DNA of 64,000 nucleotides from Fragilariopsis cylindrus CCMP1102 (GCA_900095095.1 FMBT01000413.1:60725-124724), one strand, 5' to 3'; positions 1 through 12,670 are shown, numbered from the stretch's first letter. The notes: generated by a model from the sequence alone, not told the origin. Translations and numbers: made by a program.

Positions 1-3000
1 CACACTCCTTAAAACTTTTAGATGTTGTAAAGGTTGTCTAATAATACTAGTGTATAACCACTTGTGGATCAGCTCCTGCCTGCCTGCCTGCCTGTGTAGG
101 TTCTATCTTTTAAGGTCAACCACCAAACAATACGAAACAACAACAACAACAACAACAGTAGTAGTAGCAGCAGCAATAAAAGTACCATAACACCAACAAC
201 AGGAAAAGGGATATTTTTTGCTAGAATTGGTTGCACCCTTCTTGTAAAGTCCTGCATGTAAAGGTTGGTTGGTTGGTTGGTTGGTATCAATTTCTGGTGG
301 ATCCACTCCTGTTGATTCAAGTGTGCCAATGCAGGTTCTCTCATTTCTTGACAACAGCAATAGCAGCAGCAAATCTACTGGGATCAATAGCTAACGCTCT
401 AGTTATGCCAAATGGACTTTAACAATATATTTGGAGAGGCTTTTTACTATTAAAGTTAGAGGAAGGAATAGTCCTTGTGTTATTGCTATCTACTAGCAGT
501 GTGTTTGTCTTGTCTTATTGAATGCGCTGTTAGTGTGATGAGCAGCTGTCTACTGTGAATGAATGACATGTGCATGTTCTTTGGTTTGAATGGATACCAT
601 TAGTCTGTCTGTATGTGCAAGCATGTTCCACCACGTGTAGCTCAATAGCTGCTGTGCTGTGTAGAATAATTTACTATGCATTTCTTGTAACCTCTTCCAT
701 GATGTAAAGGTTGCATCATTCAGCAACAAATACAGCCTATACATCACCTTCAAGGTTGAATAGGCAAGAGGGAGATACCATATTCAATAGAAGAATGCAC
801 TATTTGCAAGGGTCTATTAGAATATCGGCCCACGCACAAATAGTAACGGCGTAATCCAAACAGGTGCTAACAAAATATTCATAATAGAGTAATCCAAACA
901 GCACATTATTCATTCTTCACATCATCCTTCATATCATTCTCCACCAACATCATCAATTACAACACACTAGCTATTGAGTTGCTAGCGCGACACCTGCCAA
1001 AAGCAAACCTTAACCCTATCGCGCGCATGGCACGCGCGTAGGCCAGACCGTGAGCCAGTGACTAAGCGCAACTCACATCCATTCAATCCGATAAGCCAAA
1101 AGCCTATCATCCGAATGAAAGCAAACCCAATACAATAGCAATAGAGATCATCCTCATAATCTAAATATAACACAGTTAATAAGAACTCAGATCTCTCTCT
1201 CTCTTGTAGTCGAGTGTAGATGTCTTAATACTAGCTAGCATTCATACCTATTATTCACAAACCTTTTTAGTAACCCTGCCCAATTGACATCTTAATAATA
1301 ATTACTGCTACTGTGCTCATGTGCAAGCATTATTTGTTGTGCACCGCTTCCTGTAAACTTCTGCAGATAAAATCTTGGAATCACCATACAATGATATCAC
1401 ACTGTTATAGGCTAGTTCCATCCCAAACCAGCACCCTTGCACCAGGGAATTTTTTCTGAAATTATTAAGAATTGAAATGGAAAATTATCCCATCATCATG
1501 ACAATGGGAATGTATTGAATCAAACCTCCATGGATATCAATTTGTTTAATACAAACTTATAGGACAAGATATAGATATTTGTGCTGTTAAAGAGGTGCGC
1601 TATGAATATTTTTTTCATGTCCATCCGTCCGTCTTGTTGCATATTGTTTACTACGTACTTGGATCCATCCGGAACTTGCCTATATATAATGTATCTGATT
1701 GATAACACAACCAACCCTGTAAACTTATTATCCTTCCACAGAGTGAAGAAAGATGATGTACTCACACAACCTGTAAAAATGAATGTGTCTAGCAGCAGCT
1801 ACCTTTTTAGAAGGCTCTTCACACTAGACTGTAGTGTGTAGACTTACTTCCTGAACTATCATATGGTATGAATATTAGTCTTTATTAGAAATTGTGGGCT
1901 TGCTTAGGAGCATGTTCTATGTATATATATGTGTATTTACTTGTGACTCTTGTGTCTCCCTTACAGAAAGATGTCCAGTAATAGTAGTATCTTAGCGGAT
2001 CACTGCTTAGGAGCTTGTTATATGTATGTGTTCATTTACTTGTGACTCTTGTGTCTCTTTCATAGAAAGATGTCCAGTAATAATAATATCTTGGCGGATC
2101 CACTCCTGCGTGCCTGCCCATGTACATGGCGCCACACGTGGGTTTTATTTCTTTCTGTTAACAGCCCAACCAAGCAATATGGAACAGCAAAAAGAACTGC
2201 TACTTTGTTAGTATAATTGGTTATGCATTTCTTGTAAACTTCTGCCTGCATGTAGAGATAATTCACAGTATTTTACTGGTAGATCCACTCCTGATCTCCC
2301 TATGCATGTTCTAAATCTTTTGTTAACAAAGCTATACAAAACAACAGCAGGAACTATTGTGCTGTGTTTGAACTGTGTTTGAACTGATCATGCACTTCCT
2401 GTGAACTTCTGCACATGTGAAAATGTTGTAGTATAGTTGGGGTAAAGGACAACTCAATATTGTTGGATTACTGCTTGGTGGATCCACCACACCATATCAC
2501 ACCACACAAATCCATATTGCATTGAACTCCTCCAAGCTCTTCCCCATAACAATAATAATGCACACACAATTACAACAGGTTGTGTGGTGGTGTGTGTATA
2601 TGATAGGGGGTTGGGGTTATTTGTTTTCAATTGAAACAATTTTACTCTACGTGTCTCTTCTCTTACACTGCGGTGTTCCCATTAGTATTGTGCTGGTGGT
2701 TAGTACACTTATATCTCTTACAATATCAGCTAGTCATTTGAGTTTCATGCAAAAGAGGGCATGTGATGGAGTGGTGAGTTGAATTGTTGAGTAAGTAAAG
2801 AGTCTCTTCTTATTCTGTCCCAGTAGAATAGAAGCAGCAGCAGCAATACAGAAATGAAAAGACAAGAGTCTCTTCTTATTCTATCCCAGTAGAATAGCAG
2901 TAGCAGTAGCAATACAGAAATGAAAAGACAGTATGGATTGCTGTGTATGGTAGGCTGATGATGCAGGCAGGCAGGCTATGAAATTTCGTACAATAATATA

Positions 3001-3173
3001 ACTGGCTACTAGTACTGTATGTGATAATTGAAGAACAACGACTGATACGATTAAAAAGTGTGATTCGAGCAATCAGAGTTTTAAATTGAGTGAGTCGAGT
3101 CGAGTCGAGTCGAGTCGAGTCGAGTCCCATCGCAACCTTCTGCTTGTTCTTTCTTCTTTATATTCATTTTCAT
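1..3173. repeat. Repeat-rich gene-free stretch with degenerate ~200-bp units
   Basis: I see no credible gene here. Similar blocks recur. A unit beginning GGATCCACTCCTG, followed by an AACAACAGCA-type stretch and then a CTTGTAAACTTCTGC-type end, appears near 66-260, 297-380, 2095-2260 and 2280-2430, with partial ends near 640-720 and 1350. A tandem duplication of about 100 bp lies at about 1908-2095; both copies contain 'acttgtgactcttgtgtctc' and 'agaaagatgtccagtaat'. A 60-bp duplication sits at 2795-2930, and a (GAGTC)n run at 3090-3126. Block 1459-1588 belongs to the foldback family seen in full at 38593-39003. Confidence 0.6.
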
Positions 3174-4364
3174 TTAAAAAGTGCTACCGTCGTCGACGAT
3201 GTTCTGCGTATCCTTTCTTTTCCGCTTTTTTGGACTGATGCCGTTGTCATTGCTATTGAATACCACCATATCCGTCGCCGCTGCCATCGTAGTAATTGAT
3301 GCTGATGATAGTAGTTTCTGTACAATATCAGGTTGTCTCCGTAACAGGAAATACACACAATCTAAATGAATATTTTCATCAACAGCTGCCATGATTAATG
3401 CCTTTTCATCAACAGCTGCCGTCATTAATGCCTCCACAACAGGCGTATCGTCCGAAGCAGAATAGCAAAGAATAAAAGTGTCGTCTATCATCGTCTTCAC
3501 CTGCTCCTCACCAAATTTCATACAAGCCTGTACGAAGGGTGTGGAATTGTAATTAGTTTTATTACGGAATAGAAGAGTAATTCCTTTCTTCTTTGAGAAA
3601 TAATTAAGTCCAGCTTCGAATACCGTTTGAAATCCTTGAATATTGGAAGATTTAATAGCGTCATAGAGTGGTAACATATAATTGTCACAAAGCATATCCT
3701 CCTTTTCATCCCTAAAATCATCAAGGAAAGTTTCAACTAATTGATCAATTTTATTTTCATATCGAAAAGGAAATTCTTCTGTTTGTCGAAGGACCGTAAT
3801 TAATTCGACACGTCTACTCCTACGACCACCATCACTGTCATCATCTTGTTGGAGTGTTGTCGTCATTGTCATCTTGTTATTGTTCTTGTTATCATTATTA
3901 CTATTACTACTGTCGTCGTCGGCAATAACTACAAGTAGCAGAACAGCCGTACCGTATTTCTTTGCCAATTTGAATCCTAATTTTCGTTCACCATCATGAG
4001 TACCACCATATTTTTCATATATTTGATCATATTTGCGTAACCATATAGCTCGATGATTAGCAGAGAGTGTTTCAGGAGAAATTAAACTATAGTATGCTTC
4101 TAGACGCATCCTTAAGGACGATTTGCCCAATGATAACGGGATCGCCTGTCGCTGTCGCTGTGGTTGACGTTGATGTTGCTGATGATGACGATCCTCTTCG
4201 TTATCAACATTGGCGTTCATAGCATGAAGGAAAATTGCAACTAATTGATCAGTTTTATTTTTTGATCGTACAGGAAATGCTTCTGTTCGTTGAAGGACGT
4301 CAATCAATTCGAGGCGACGTGTTCTCCTACGAGTAGCACCAGCAGCACGAGTAGCAGTAGCCAT
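3174..4364 (-). CDS. Ankyrin-like diatom hypothetical protein with an internally duplicated N-terminal module
   Basis: 396 aa, uninterrupted, ATG at 4364. The module 'RRTRRLELIDVLQRTEAFP' (about residues 13-50) recurs as 'RRSRRVELITVLRQTEEFP' (about 185-220). Each copy is followed by a KNK-DQLV-FL segment, so the N-terminal half is an internal duplication. Between them is an Asp/Asn-rich spacer. The C-terminal half has helix pairs such as 'LYDAIKSSNIQGFQTVFEAG' and a TPF--AC-KFG segment. These resemble the degenerate ankyrin repeats of large hypothetical families in pennate diatoms. The C terminus ends with a basic KKRKRK stretch that could be a nuclear signal. No catalytic motif is visible. 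It is divergently arranged with the plastid gene at 5363. The ankyrin assignment is inferred from family resemblance; the internal duplication is directly visible. Confidence 0.7.
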   Translation of the reverse strand: MATATRAAGATRRRTRRLELIDVLQRTEAFPVRSKNKTDQLVAIFLHAMNANVDNEEDRHHQQHQRQPQRQRQAIPLSLGKSSLRMRLEAYYSLISPETLSANHRAIWLRKYDQIYEKYGGTHDGERKLGFKLAKKYGTAVLLLVVIADDDSSNSNNDNKNNNKMTMTTTLQQDDDSDGGRRSRRVELITVLRQTEEFPFRYENKIDQLVETFLDDFRDEKEDMLCDNYMLPLYDAIKSSNIQGFQTVFEAGLNYFSKKKGITLLFRNKTNYNSTPFVQACMKFGEEQVKTMIDDTFILCYSASDDTPVVEALMTAAVDEKALIMAAVDENIHLDCVYFLLRRQPDIVQKLLSSASITTMAAATDMVVFNSNDNGISPKKRKRKDTQNIVDDGSTF

Positions 4365-5362
4365 GACTTTTATCTATCGTTTCTATTGATTCAGTGGAAG
4401 TGGTCTAAAACGGCGCCACCAATGTCAAATCTATTGTACGATGGAATAATAATAATAATAATAATAATAAGTGGAAGAAAAAAGAAAAAAGCTTCCTTTG
4501 AATCAATCGAATCCATCGAATCACTCTTCGTCCTTTATTAGCGCGCTTTAAATATTATGGCGCTTATCCCCGTGGACTAACAAGCGTTCGATTAATTCGA
4601 CTCATTCATACTATCTACAGTACAGTAACAGCATTTATTTTGTCACTACCGTTAGTAGCGCGCTATGTTTTGTGAACTATGTTAGTATTTTATTGTTCGT
4701 GACGTCATTGTTTATTTGTTTGTTTTTGTCGAAAAAATGGCGGACGTGGCCAACTACAAGTTGGCATCACCAAATATTCATTATTTGAGCATGGCTGATA
4801 CAACAAACACGCGCTTGGCATGGCATCCTCGAAGATTCCACCCCTTAGAAGTGAAAAATAAATCTCATTCATTTTTTCAACATTATTGTTGAGATAACCT
4901 AGAACGCGTAATTTTTAAAATGATCGCGCAGACTACTAAGGAGTACAAGTACAATGGAAAGCAATGACAACAAACCGAGTCAAGTACAGACATATTGCTA
5001 ATTTGTTGGCTGACGTATGTCTAAAATTTTTGTCGGAAATACGGTTGCTTGTTACGGCACCATGCGAGTGAAATTTTTGAACGGTGGGTAAAGAAAGTGC
5101 GCCTCGCGTCGCCATGCTTTTAGATCTCTCGTTGTTGAAATGCCGCCACGCAGTTGTTAGTTTGATTGGATTTGATTTTGTCGTGCATTTCATCGTGTTG
5201 TTTGAAAAACAGAACTTCAATAAGCAGTTGCAAGTAACGGCGATCGTTGTACAGTAAACCGTATTAACACTACCTTCTTTGCGTTTGTTGTTGTTGCTTC
5301 ACTACTCTACACTACATTATATTACTATTTATTTCCTACTAGTATTTAATTTAAATATCAAG
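4365..5362. promoter_or_regulatory. Shared upstream region between two divergent genes
   Basis: About 1 kb separates the starts of the ankyrin-like gene (-) and the plastid protein gene (+), so promoters for both should lie here. It holds an (ATA)n run at 4446-4470. A block at 4541-4588 containing 'GCGCTTATCCCCGTGG' is nearly repeated at 41339-41387, which marks it as repeat-derived. A 94-codon antisense frame at 4936-5220 has no coding character that I can recognise. No specific transcription factor site can be assigned. Confidence 0.4.
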
Positions 5363-7087
5363 ATGAAATTCACTGCTCTTGCTCTCTCTCTAGTCGCATC
5401 GGCTTCGGCCTTTGCACCTGCCTCGAAATCAGTCTCATCCACTGCATTGAATCTTGGTGGAAATCAACAATACGGGAACATGGGACCACCTTCGGCACCT
5501 ATGGTCGGTGGATCATCCAGTGGATTTGAAATGTTCTCACCAGAAATTCCTATGAAAAGAATTGAGGGAGGTGGAACTGTCCGTACTTGGGACATCCCTC
5601 CAGAGACCGAACGTCTTCAATACGTTCTGGAAACCAATGGACGTCCATTGAAAGCCAAAGTGGAACTGTACGTATTAAAAAATAGAATGACCGACTGTGT
5701 GTGTGCTGTGTAACAGTCAGGAGGCAGTGTAGAAATGGTGCAGTGTGAACGAAACGAAAGAATGAAAGAAAGAAGTCATAACATTATCTTGAGATTGGAA
5801 TAAGAAGTGCGTAAAAGCCTATTTTCAATTGATTTTTGATTTGTGGACTTTCGCTCGGATTCTTCATTCTTTGTTATCTTGTGATCACTAGCTACCTCTA
5901 CTCTACTCTACTAGCTAGCTTTTGATATGAAACTCTTGTGGATTGATATAATAATCTTTTTCCTTTTCTCACACAACCAATTTCCTTTCTTTCCATCTTC
6001 TCTTTCCATCTACCCTCTCCTCCGTCTATCTTCTTTGTCTTCTCTCCTCTCTTGATTGCACGCATGCATCCCTCCTCCCGTGCTGCTGCGAATGGAACGA
6101 ATGCCTTTCATTCTACTGCTGTTCCCTCTCTCTCTCTCATTGCGATCCTCATGACATCTCATCACGATTTGAATTCAATATTGGAATATGCTGTGTTGTT
6201 GCTCAAATGCGTTTTCGTCAACAACACGATCCATACATACGGTTCTCAATATCGCTTCTTATGTTATTGAAAATTATTCCTCGTGAATTTTGTGATCCGA
6301 TCCCTTTCGAATCCATTCGAATCCAATCCAATTCATTATTTATTCATTTAATTGCACAACAACTATAACAACAACTACAAAACATTTCCATGGTTGATCG
6401 TATCGTATCGTATTGTATCGACCTCCTTCCATTCAATTTAAATACCCGCCTACAACTTTACTATGCTATGCTATTGATTTATTAACTAACTTCTACTACA
6501 GTTGGGAAGGACCCGTCCGTCTTCTACATTCCATGGATGTCAATCTTGAAGATGGTTCGCAAACACCATACAAGGGTATGTTAGCATTTCCCAAGGGACA
6601 AAAGGCACTCAAGATCTCTACCACGGGATCCCAAGAATTCCCATGTACCTTCGGTGCCGAAGTTCCATCTTTCGAACGTACTAAGCAATTAGTGGCATTT
6701 CAAAATGATGTTTGGGAATCCAATCCAAAACATACCATGCAAGGTACCGTGAGTGAATCTGGATTAGGTGCCGTCAAGGCATTCCCTATTTCAGATAATA
6801 TTGAAAGTGTTCAAATTATGTGGTGGTCGAAGGATACTGGTAAACGTGCGGCGAAATCCAAAATTGAAGTCCTCCAAGGTCCTAATTCGATCCGTCAAGT
6901 TTTTGATATGCATTGTGAAGGTACCACACAACCGTACCATGCTATTATTGAAACACCAGGAACTGGATGGACGATCCGTATGTGGTCCAAGTCTCCAATG
7001 GAATACCCGCATGAAATTGTTGTCGAACCACATACTGTTGCCGATCATGGTGGTATGTCAGGTGATGAATCATTATGGTGGGAATAA
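5363..7087 (+). CDS. Plastid-targeted conserved hypothetical protein, two exons, with duplicated beta-type domain
   Basis: Exon 1 is 5363-5667 and exon 2 is 6502-7087, separated by an 834-bp GT...AG intron (donor GTACGT, acceptor CTACAG). Splicing restores ...VEL|WEGPVR... and gives 296 aa. The start at 5363 is preferred over the in-frame 5279 ATG because it opens directly with a signal peptide, MKFTALALSLVASASAFAP. That carries the diatom ASAFAP cleavage motif, followed by a Ser/Thr/Lys transit-like stretch, so import through the plastid ER into the stroma or thylakoid is predicted. The mature part contains two similar halves: 'AKVELWEGP...PYKG...EFP' and 'SKIEVLQGP...PYHA...EYP'. No enzyme motif is seen and the function is unknown; conservation in other diatoms is expected. 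The long intron contains no credible gene. Targeting is well supported. Confidence 0.85.
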
Positions 7088-8472
7088 ACAATATCAATTT
7101 AGTTTAGTTAGTTTACGGTACGGTAGTTGTTTTTAAGTTTTAGTGTTGACAGATGTCGGCGTTTCACGTCTTTCTCATCGTTGTGATAAACACCGCTTAC
7201 ATTTGATAGTATGTTTATCACACGAAAACGAACGACCCGACACTAATACCTTTACGACTTACCTACCTGCTTACTTTACAATCAAACAACAACACAAAAC
7301 AACAATATCAATTTCGAAAATAACAAAACATCAAAAACAATTTATGTTTATTTACTCTTCAGTAACAAAATAACCAAATGGGGTTTTATGTAGAATCAAA
7401 ATAATAATATAACACACACACACATTCACATACATACGATTTTCACTTATAATCAACTAGTTGTAGTAGTAGTATTAGTCCTATGTGTAGTAGTACATGA
7501 TGTGGTAGATTCGAAATTCACGACATGCATTGAATACACCTCACCTCTCACTCTCATTCCTATTACATTTAATTTAAAACTACAGTAGGATGCAGAGTAC
7601 AGTCTATCATTTAGTCGTTCCTCTAAGTCCTACCCTAGTAGCTCCATACTAGCAGCACCGTACTACTTAGTAGCACATCGCAAGCAAAGATCTCTACTGT
7701 CCACATGCTAATTGTATGAAGACGCATATTATGGACACATCAGATGCATATAGTACACTACTTCTATTAGTACTACTACTGTGATATACCCACAAATGCG
7801 TACAAGTAGTGTAGACACACACACACACACACATCCGACTAACTCCATCCTAACATGGCTTCATTAGCTACGGTAGACACTAGACACTAGACTCTAGACA
7901 CCACACGCACACATTATGCGTACAGTATTTTCTTAGTACTTCATACTAGCTACCCGCCGTCATTATCTCTAAAATGTTAGGAAGATCAGAAAATATCCTA
8001 TTATTACTGGGCCACCCAGGATGGTACTCGCTTAGTTTTTCAGAAATGCAAATAATACCCACTGGAACATCCACGAAGGTACTTATTTAGCGTTTACTAC
8101 TACTACTACTACTACTACTGCTACTACTGCTACTATGAGTACAACGTACTGGAAGATATTATGCACAAAACAAAGATTTGGTATCTTAACACAGTCTACT
8201 TATCTATCATTGCATTGTTATTCCTGCCCCTTGGTATAGTATAGGGCAAGAGTAGGGTCAAAGTTGCCGGCTGGGCATTTCTTTCGTTATCATGGTCGTC
8301 GTGGTCGTATACAGAGCAGCTTTCGTTCGTTTTCTTACTATTTAACACAGATTTTTACATACATCATTCATTCCCTATTATTTTTTTGTCCGGTCTTCTA
8401 TTTTACTAGACATAACAGTTGTACATTGTAACGGGAATTCAATTCAATTCAATTCAATTTAAAATTATACAT
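7088..8472. other. Intergenic, microsatellite-rich, no gene seen
   Basis: Between convergent genes. Contains short (CA)n, (TAGTAG)n and (ACT)n runs (for example 8095-8135) and an (AATTC)n run at 8437-8458. It should contain the 3' UTRs of both flanking genes. No open frame longer than about 75 codons looks coding. Confidence 0.5.
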
Positions 8473-10364
8473 TTAGAAATAATGCTGTATTTCACCCCAT
8501 ACTTGATACGATGAGATTTCACTTAGGAAAAGTTCAATGTATTCTTTTTGTTCTGATGTAAAAAAGGTTTCATAATCGGTACGTGATACAAATTCTGCCC
8601 ATTTTACATTACCACGTTTATCACCAGCAACTGCTTCCAGTTCTAAAAATTCTAATATCGATTGTGCCGTATCCATAAACTGTGGTTGTTGATAATCTTC
8701 ATAATAGACAGTTAATACAGGTAACTTGTATGGCAAATAATCTAATGATTCATGCAAGAGATTATGCCATTGTACGTATCTAAAAAAATCACCTCGGCAT
8801 GGTACATTATTTATAATATTCTTCCAATCGGAACTGGAAGTGGAAGATGGTGGTGGACCAGAAGTAGTTGTTGCATCATCATGATGATCACCACCACCAT
8901 TACGACGTTTAAATGATAATACTTCTTCTTGTCCTTCTGCATTTGCATCTGCATCTGCATCTTTCTCCAAAAAATAATCACTAAGAAAGAAATCAATTTC
9001 TTCATCACCCCGGCGTTTACTCACATCCAGTTCTTTACAGAATAAACTCATACCGGTACCATTATCAGGATGTTCTAGAAGCCATTGTTGATCTTTGGTG
9101 GTGTTGGCATCACGATGATGTTTTCGTTCCAGATGAAATCGAGCAATAACATTATGAAATGGATTACGAATAAGATGAATTACTCTGGATACACGTTCTG
9201 GTGGATACGATACATCCATTAAATCACCATTAGGATCGACTGCGTGTCCTGATGCACAGTCTTGTAAAAATGATAATGGTGGTGGTGGTAGTTGTGGTAG
9301 TTGTGATGCTATTGCTATCGGTGCTGTTGCTGTTGCTGTTTCATTTGTTGAAATTGATGCTGTTACATCGTTATCGTTATCGTTACCGTTATATCCGTAG
9401 GCATACTCTTTGGGACCACAATTAAAACAATATCCACCACAATGTGTTTTTGTGATTACATATCGTCCATATGGTAATTGACGATGATGAAAGGATGTCA
9501 CCGGATCGGGCATGAATGGTCCTTCGGGATAATTCGGACCATAAATAGACAAAGAGGGTGTGCCATCACGTACTCCATACTTTGCTTCGATACCATAATT
9601 TGTAGCAAAGGATGTATTAGTGGCACGTGCTACCATTGTCAAGGTAAAGGACGTTCCAGAATTAGGAAAGGATGCTAACCATACAATTTGTGGATCAAAT
9701 AATTCAGTTGGTTCAGTTGGTGAATTTCTTAAAAAGTTATTTGGTGGTGGTGGTGGTGGTTGTTGTTGCTGTTGCTGTTGCTGTTGCTGTTGTGTGTTTT
9801 GTGTGCCGCCGCCGTCACCATTACGTGCTGTTGTTGTTGTTGTTATTGGTTTTGGATTCGTATAGTGATACGTTGTTTTAGTTCTAGTTTTAATTTGAAC
9901 TACCGACGAAGACAACGAAGACAACTGAGAAGAATCGATATCGTTATCGTTACCATCGTTGTGAATATCATCCACATCCATATCCTCATCCTCACTTTTC
10001 TTCTCTGTTTTTAGATGATCAGTATCAGTTGTTTGTGTTTGTTTGATACCGCTGCTACCACTGTCGACGTTGACGTCGACGGTAACGTTACCGTTAACGT
10101 TTCCATCGTCGTATAGAAATGTTGTTGTTGCACCGATAGCGATAGCAATAGCGATAGCACCAGATATTGTTACAATTGCAAATAAGGTAACAACATGAAC
10201 AATCCTTTTCCTCTTCTTTTGGATAAACTTGTATCATCTCTATGATTGCGATGTCTGTTCCCGCTGCCTCTTACATGATTGTACAAGAAAAGCACCTCCA
10301 CCTCCTCCTCCTCCTTCTCATTTTCGTTGGTGTCACCAGCACATTTTTCGTACACGTAAGTCAT
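8473..10364 (-). CDS. Type II membrane-anchored PAPS-dependent sulfotransferase-like protein (one apparent frameshift)
   Basis: The main frame (8473-9981, 502 aa) carries the two sulfotransferase signatures. The 5'-phosphosulfate loop is 'WLASFPNSGTSFTL' (about residues 101-114 of this frame) and the 3'-phosphate site is 'RNPFHNVIARF' (about 272-282). It ends with a conserved-looking DYETFF-SEQKEYIELFL helix. The family transfers sulfate from PAPS, typically to glycans in the Golgi lumen. The frame stays open upstream of 9981 to a stop at about 10234. This extension encodes an acidic linker, a hydrophobic helix (VVTLFAIVTISGAIAIAIAI) and a basic KKRKR flank, as in type II Golgi enzymes. A plausible ATG at 10364 lies in another frame; it reads into the same basic flank after a one-base shift near 10210-10235. 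Poly-Gln and poly-Pro tracts lie at about 64-80. The substrate is unknown. The exact N terminus is uncertain. Confidence 0.75.
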
Positions 10365-11373
10365 CTTGTTTTCTATGCAGGTTGTATTGTACTTCGAAGT
10401 ATTGTACTGCGAATTATCTGTATTTTGGAGTGCCAACAGAAACTTTACGATCGATATCGATATTGATATTGATACATACAATACATGTACAGTGCCAGAC
10501 AGTACTGCAGGTCCTACTAGTATGCAAAGTGCAACACTGATCGTTTCGTGGCGTTGCTGAAAGTTTTTGGGTGATGATGGAAGAAAGAAAGAAAGAAGAA
10601 TCACAGAATAATCATAAATTCTGCCTTCACTACTACGATACGGAAGCTTTTTAGATAGATCTCAGATATCTCAACGATCGATAAATCTACCGGTATGCTT
10701 TAGTATGTATGGTTTACGGTAGGATGGATTTTCACAATTTTTTTGTTGCCAAAATTTCAAAAATTTGGTGAATCATAATATCGAAGATCACATCGCCCCG
10801 CGAATAGAATTTTTTTTCCGTTCAAAGCAAATTTGCACGTGCCCCATGCATACAATGAAATTTCTTTACGTTCTTTGTGCAGCAGCCGAATAGCATGCAT
10901 AACGCTTGGAAAAACTGCGTGGTCCAACCGCGCATGATATAAACAAAACAAGAAAGAACGTGTTCTCTCTCAAAGTGATGTGGTGACCGACGCAATTGAC
11001 ACATACAGAAAAAAATGAAAAATGTCTATTGCATTGCTTCATCCATTCGCTCACAACAACATGCTGATTTCCACCAAGAATTCATGACAAGCGATTTGCA
11101 TACGAAAGGAAAGAATAATACAACGCCTTATAGCTCCTCTTTTGGACATGGTAATCGTTAAATACTGTCGTACATAACATATAGCATTATGACGAGACAT
11201 TCTTCCCCGAACCAAGACACGATCTGTTGTCTGTGTACACAGCAACTACAAGAGAAAGCAAATAATAAGTTCTCATAAATTCCTAATTACCATCATCATT
11301 ACTCCTGTACACCTTCGAACAACGTTCGGAAGGAGAAAAACAACTTGACGGCAACAACCAGATTACGACAACC
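10365..11373. other. Intergenic, no gene seen
   Basis: Several short overlapping antisense frames (10757-11245) have no recognisable coding character. A short imperfect hairpin (CTTCGAAC...GTTCGGAAG) lies at 11313-11333, just upstream of the next gene. A string of two dozen bases at 11339-11362 is repeated exactly on the opposite strand at 59703-59726 (see findings). Confidence 0.45.
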
Positions 11374-12015
11374 ATGGAGAATATAGTTTCCATCAGCGAC
11401 GACGACCCGAACAACCAGTTGGCAGTTGTACAGCAATTAGTCAGTCAATTGTCAGTTGCTGGCAATCCAGTCACTATCAACGTTGTAAACAATCATGTCC
11501 ACAACGGTGATATCGTATCTACCGTGAACAACAACAACATTGTCACAAAGGAGTACTTTGACGAGGAAGTTGCGATCTTGAGTGAAGCATTGTCGGACCT
11601 TGACGAGAAAGTTGTGAACTTGAGTGAAGCATTAACGGATGTAAGGCTGAACAAACTCATCAACTTGCTAAACTTGTTGATGGAATAACTACTTCAATAA
11701 CTGCTGGAATGACTGCACTTGTTGCTGGAAATATCTCCTGCAATAACTGAACTTGTTGCTGGAATATTCCTGCAATAAACTGCACTTGTTGCTGCAACCA
11801 CTCAACTTAATAATATAATCACTCCATTTATTAATTCAAACGTGATACTGCTTGCTGGACAAGCTAGACTTCATGGCACACTTCCACCATTATTAATGAG
11901 AATAATGAATGAAATACGTGATGGATTCCAATCACTCGATGCCGTTGATGACGATGACGATGACGATGATACTGTTGTCGATGCAGTTATTGTTGTCGAA
12001 GGTGACGACGATTGA
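11374..12015 (+). pseudogene. Small coiled-coil-type hypothetical protein with frameshifted C-terminal part
   Basis: A clean frame of 104 aa runs from ATG 11374 (CAACC-ATG-GAG context) to 11688. It contains a VVNNHVHNGD segment and heptad-like 'ILSEALSDLDEKVVNLSEAL'. After its stop, other frames keep coding-like text: an ITAGMTALVAGNIS segment, then TALVAATTQLNNIITPF. A long tail follows, RLHGTLPPLLMRIMNEIRDG, with an Asp run and a stop at 12013-12015. The DNA of the broken part (11690-11805) is a degenerate tandem of CTTGTTGCTGGAA/TCCTGCAATAA. I infer a protein of about 210 aa whose middle was disturbed by indels, either real decay or assembly error. The open frame may also extend upstream of 11374 with EKQLDGNNQ. 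No known domain is recognised. Similar small Ala/Asn-rich coil genes lie at 17800-18377, 59557-60483 and 61108-61450. Confidence 0.45.
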
Positions 12016-12419
12016 AACTACGTGATGGATTGATTCGAATCAATCATTCGTTCCTCTTGATGATTGATACAGATACGAACGACAAGGATGGGACAGAGTA
12101 GGTAAAAGCAATTCTAAGTTGATACAATATCTTATTTTAGTGGAAGTCGATTCTACCAAGACACGAATACCTTTATTTTTTTTGAAAAATACGTCGTCAA
12201 ACATACCCGTTGGTTGATAATGGTGTCGTCATCTCTTAAATTACCAATCACAATAAAAAATTATTGCATTCACTAATATATAACACTAATATAGAGACAT
12301 TTGTACTATTAGTTTAGCTCATACTGTACTCTATTATTTGATTTTTAATCCTCCTCTCTTCGTATGCATACACCTCTGCGATTCGATTCGAAATTTGCCT
12401 GCCTGCCATCCATATTATA

Positions 12420-12670
12420 CGTGTACATCCTCATAGAATTTTCTTCAGATATCCAAATCCAACCGGATTTTTTTGTCTCTACTGTTAACCGTACCACTAT
12501 CTATCTATATTTCGTCTCATAAGTTTTTAATGAATGGACCTATATTGATGAAGCATCATTCTCTTTCACATTCCGCATTCATTGTTAAGACAGATGCGAC
12601 TCGGCGATAATAGTTCTTATTTTTCATTTCAATTCTTTACTCACGCACATAAAAATGATAAAAATGGGAG
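12420..12670. repeat. Right-arm copy of foldback repeat family (left flank of acetyltransferase gene)
   Basis: Contains 'atatttcgtctcataagttt', 'ggacctatattgatgaag' and 'tttttcatttcaattcttta', which match the right arm of the foldback element at 38593-39003. About 180 bp of it (about 12475-12667, ending in ACATAAAAATGATAAAA and a G-run) is repeated in the same orientation at 13540-13735. The two copies therefore bracket the GNAT gene as direct repeats. Confidence 0.6.

Noticed and set aside
4936-5220. 94-codon antisense frame upstream of the plastid gene
   Set aside because: No signal, domain or compositional support; lies in the promoter region.
8811-9865. Poly-Val/Cys and Met/Gln frames overlapping the sulfotransferase
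   Set aside because: Shadow translations of Gln, Pro and Asp codon runs of the real gene.
10757-11245. Several overlapping antisense frames of about 60 codons
   Set aside because: They disagree in frame, have no motif and overlap each other; typical chance frames.
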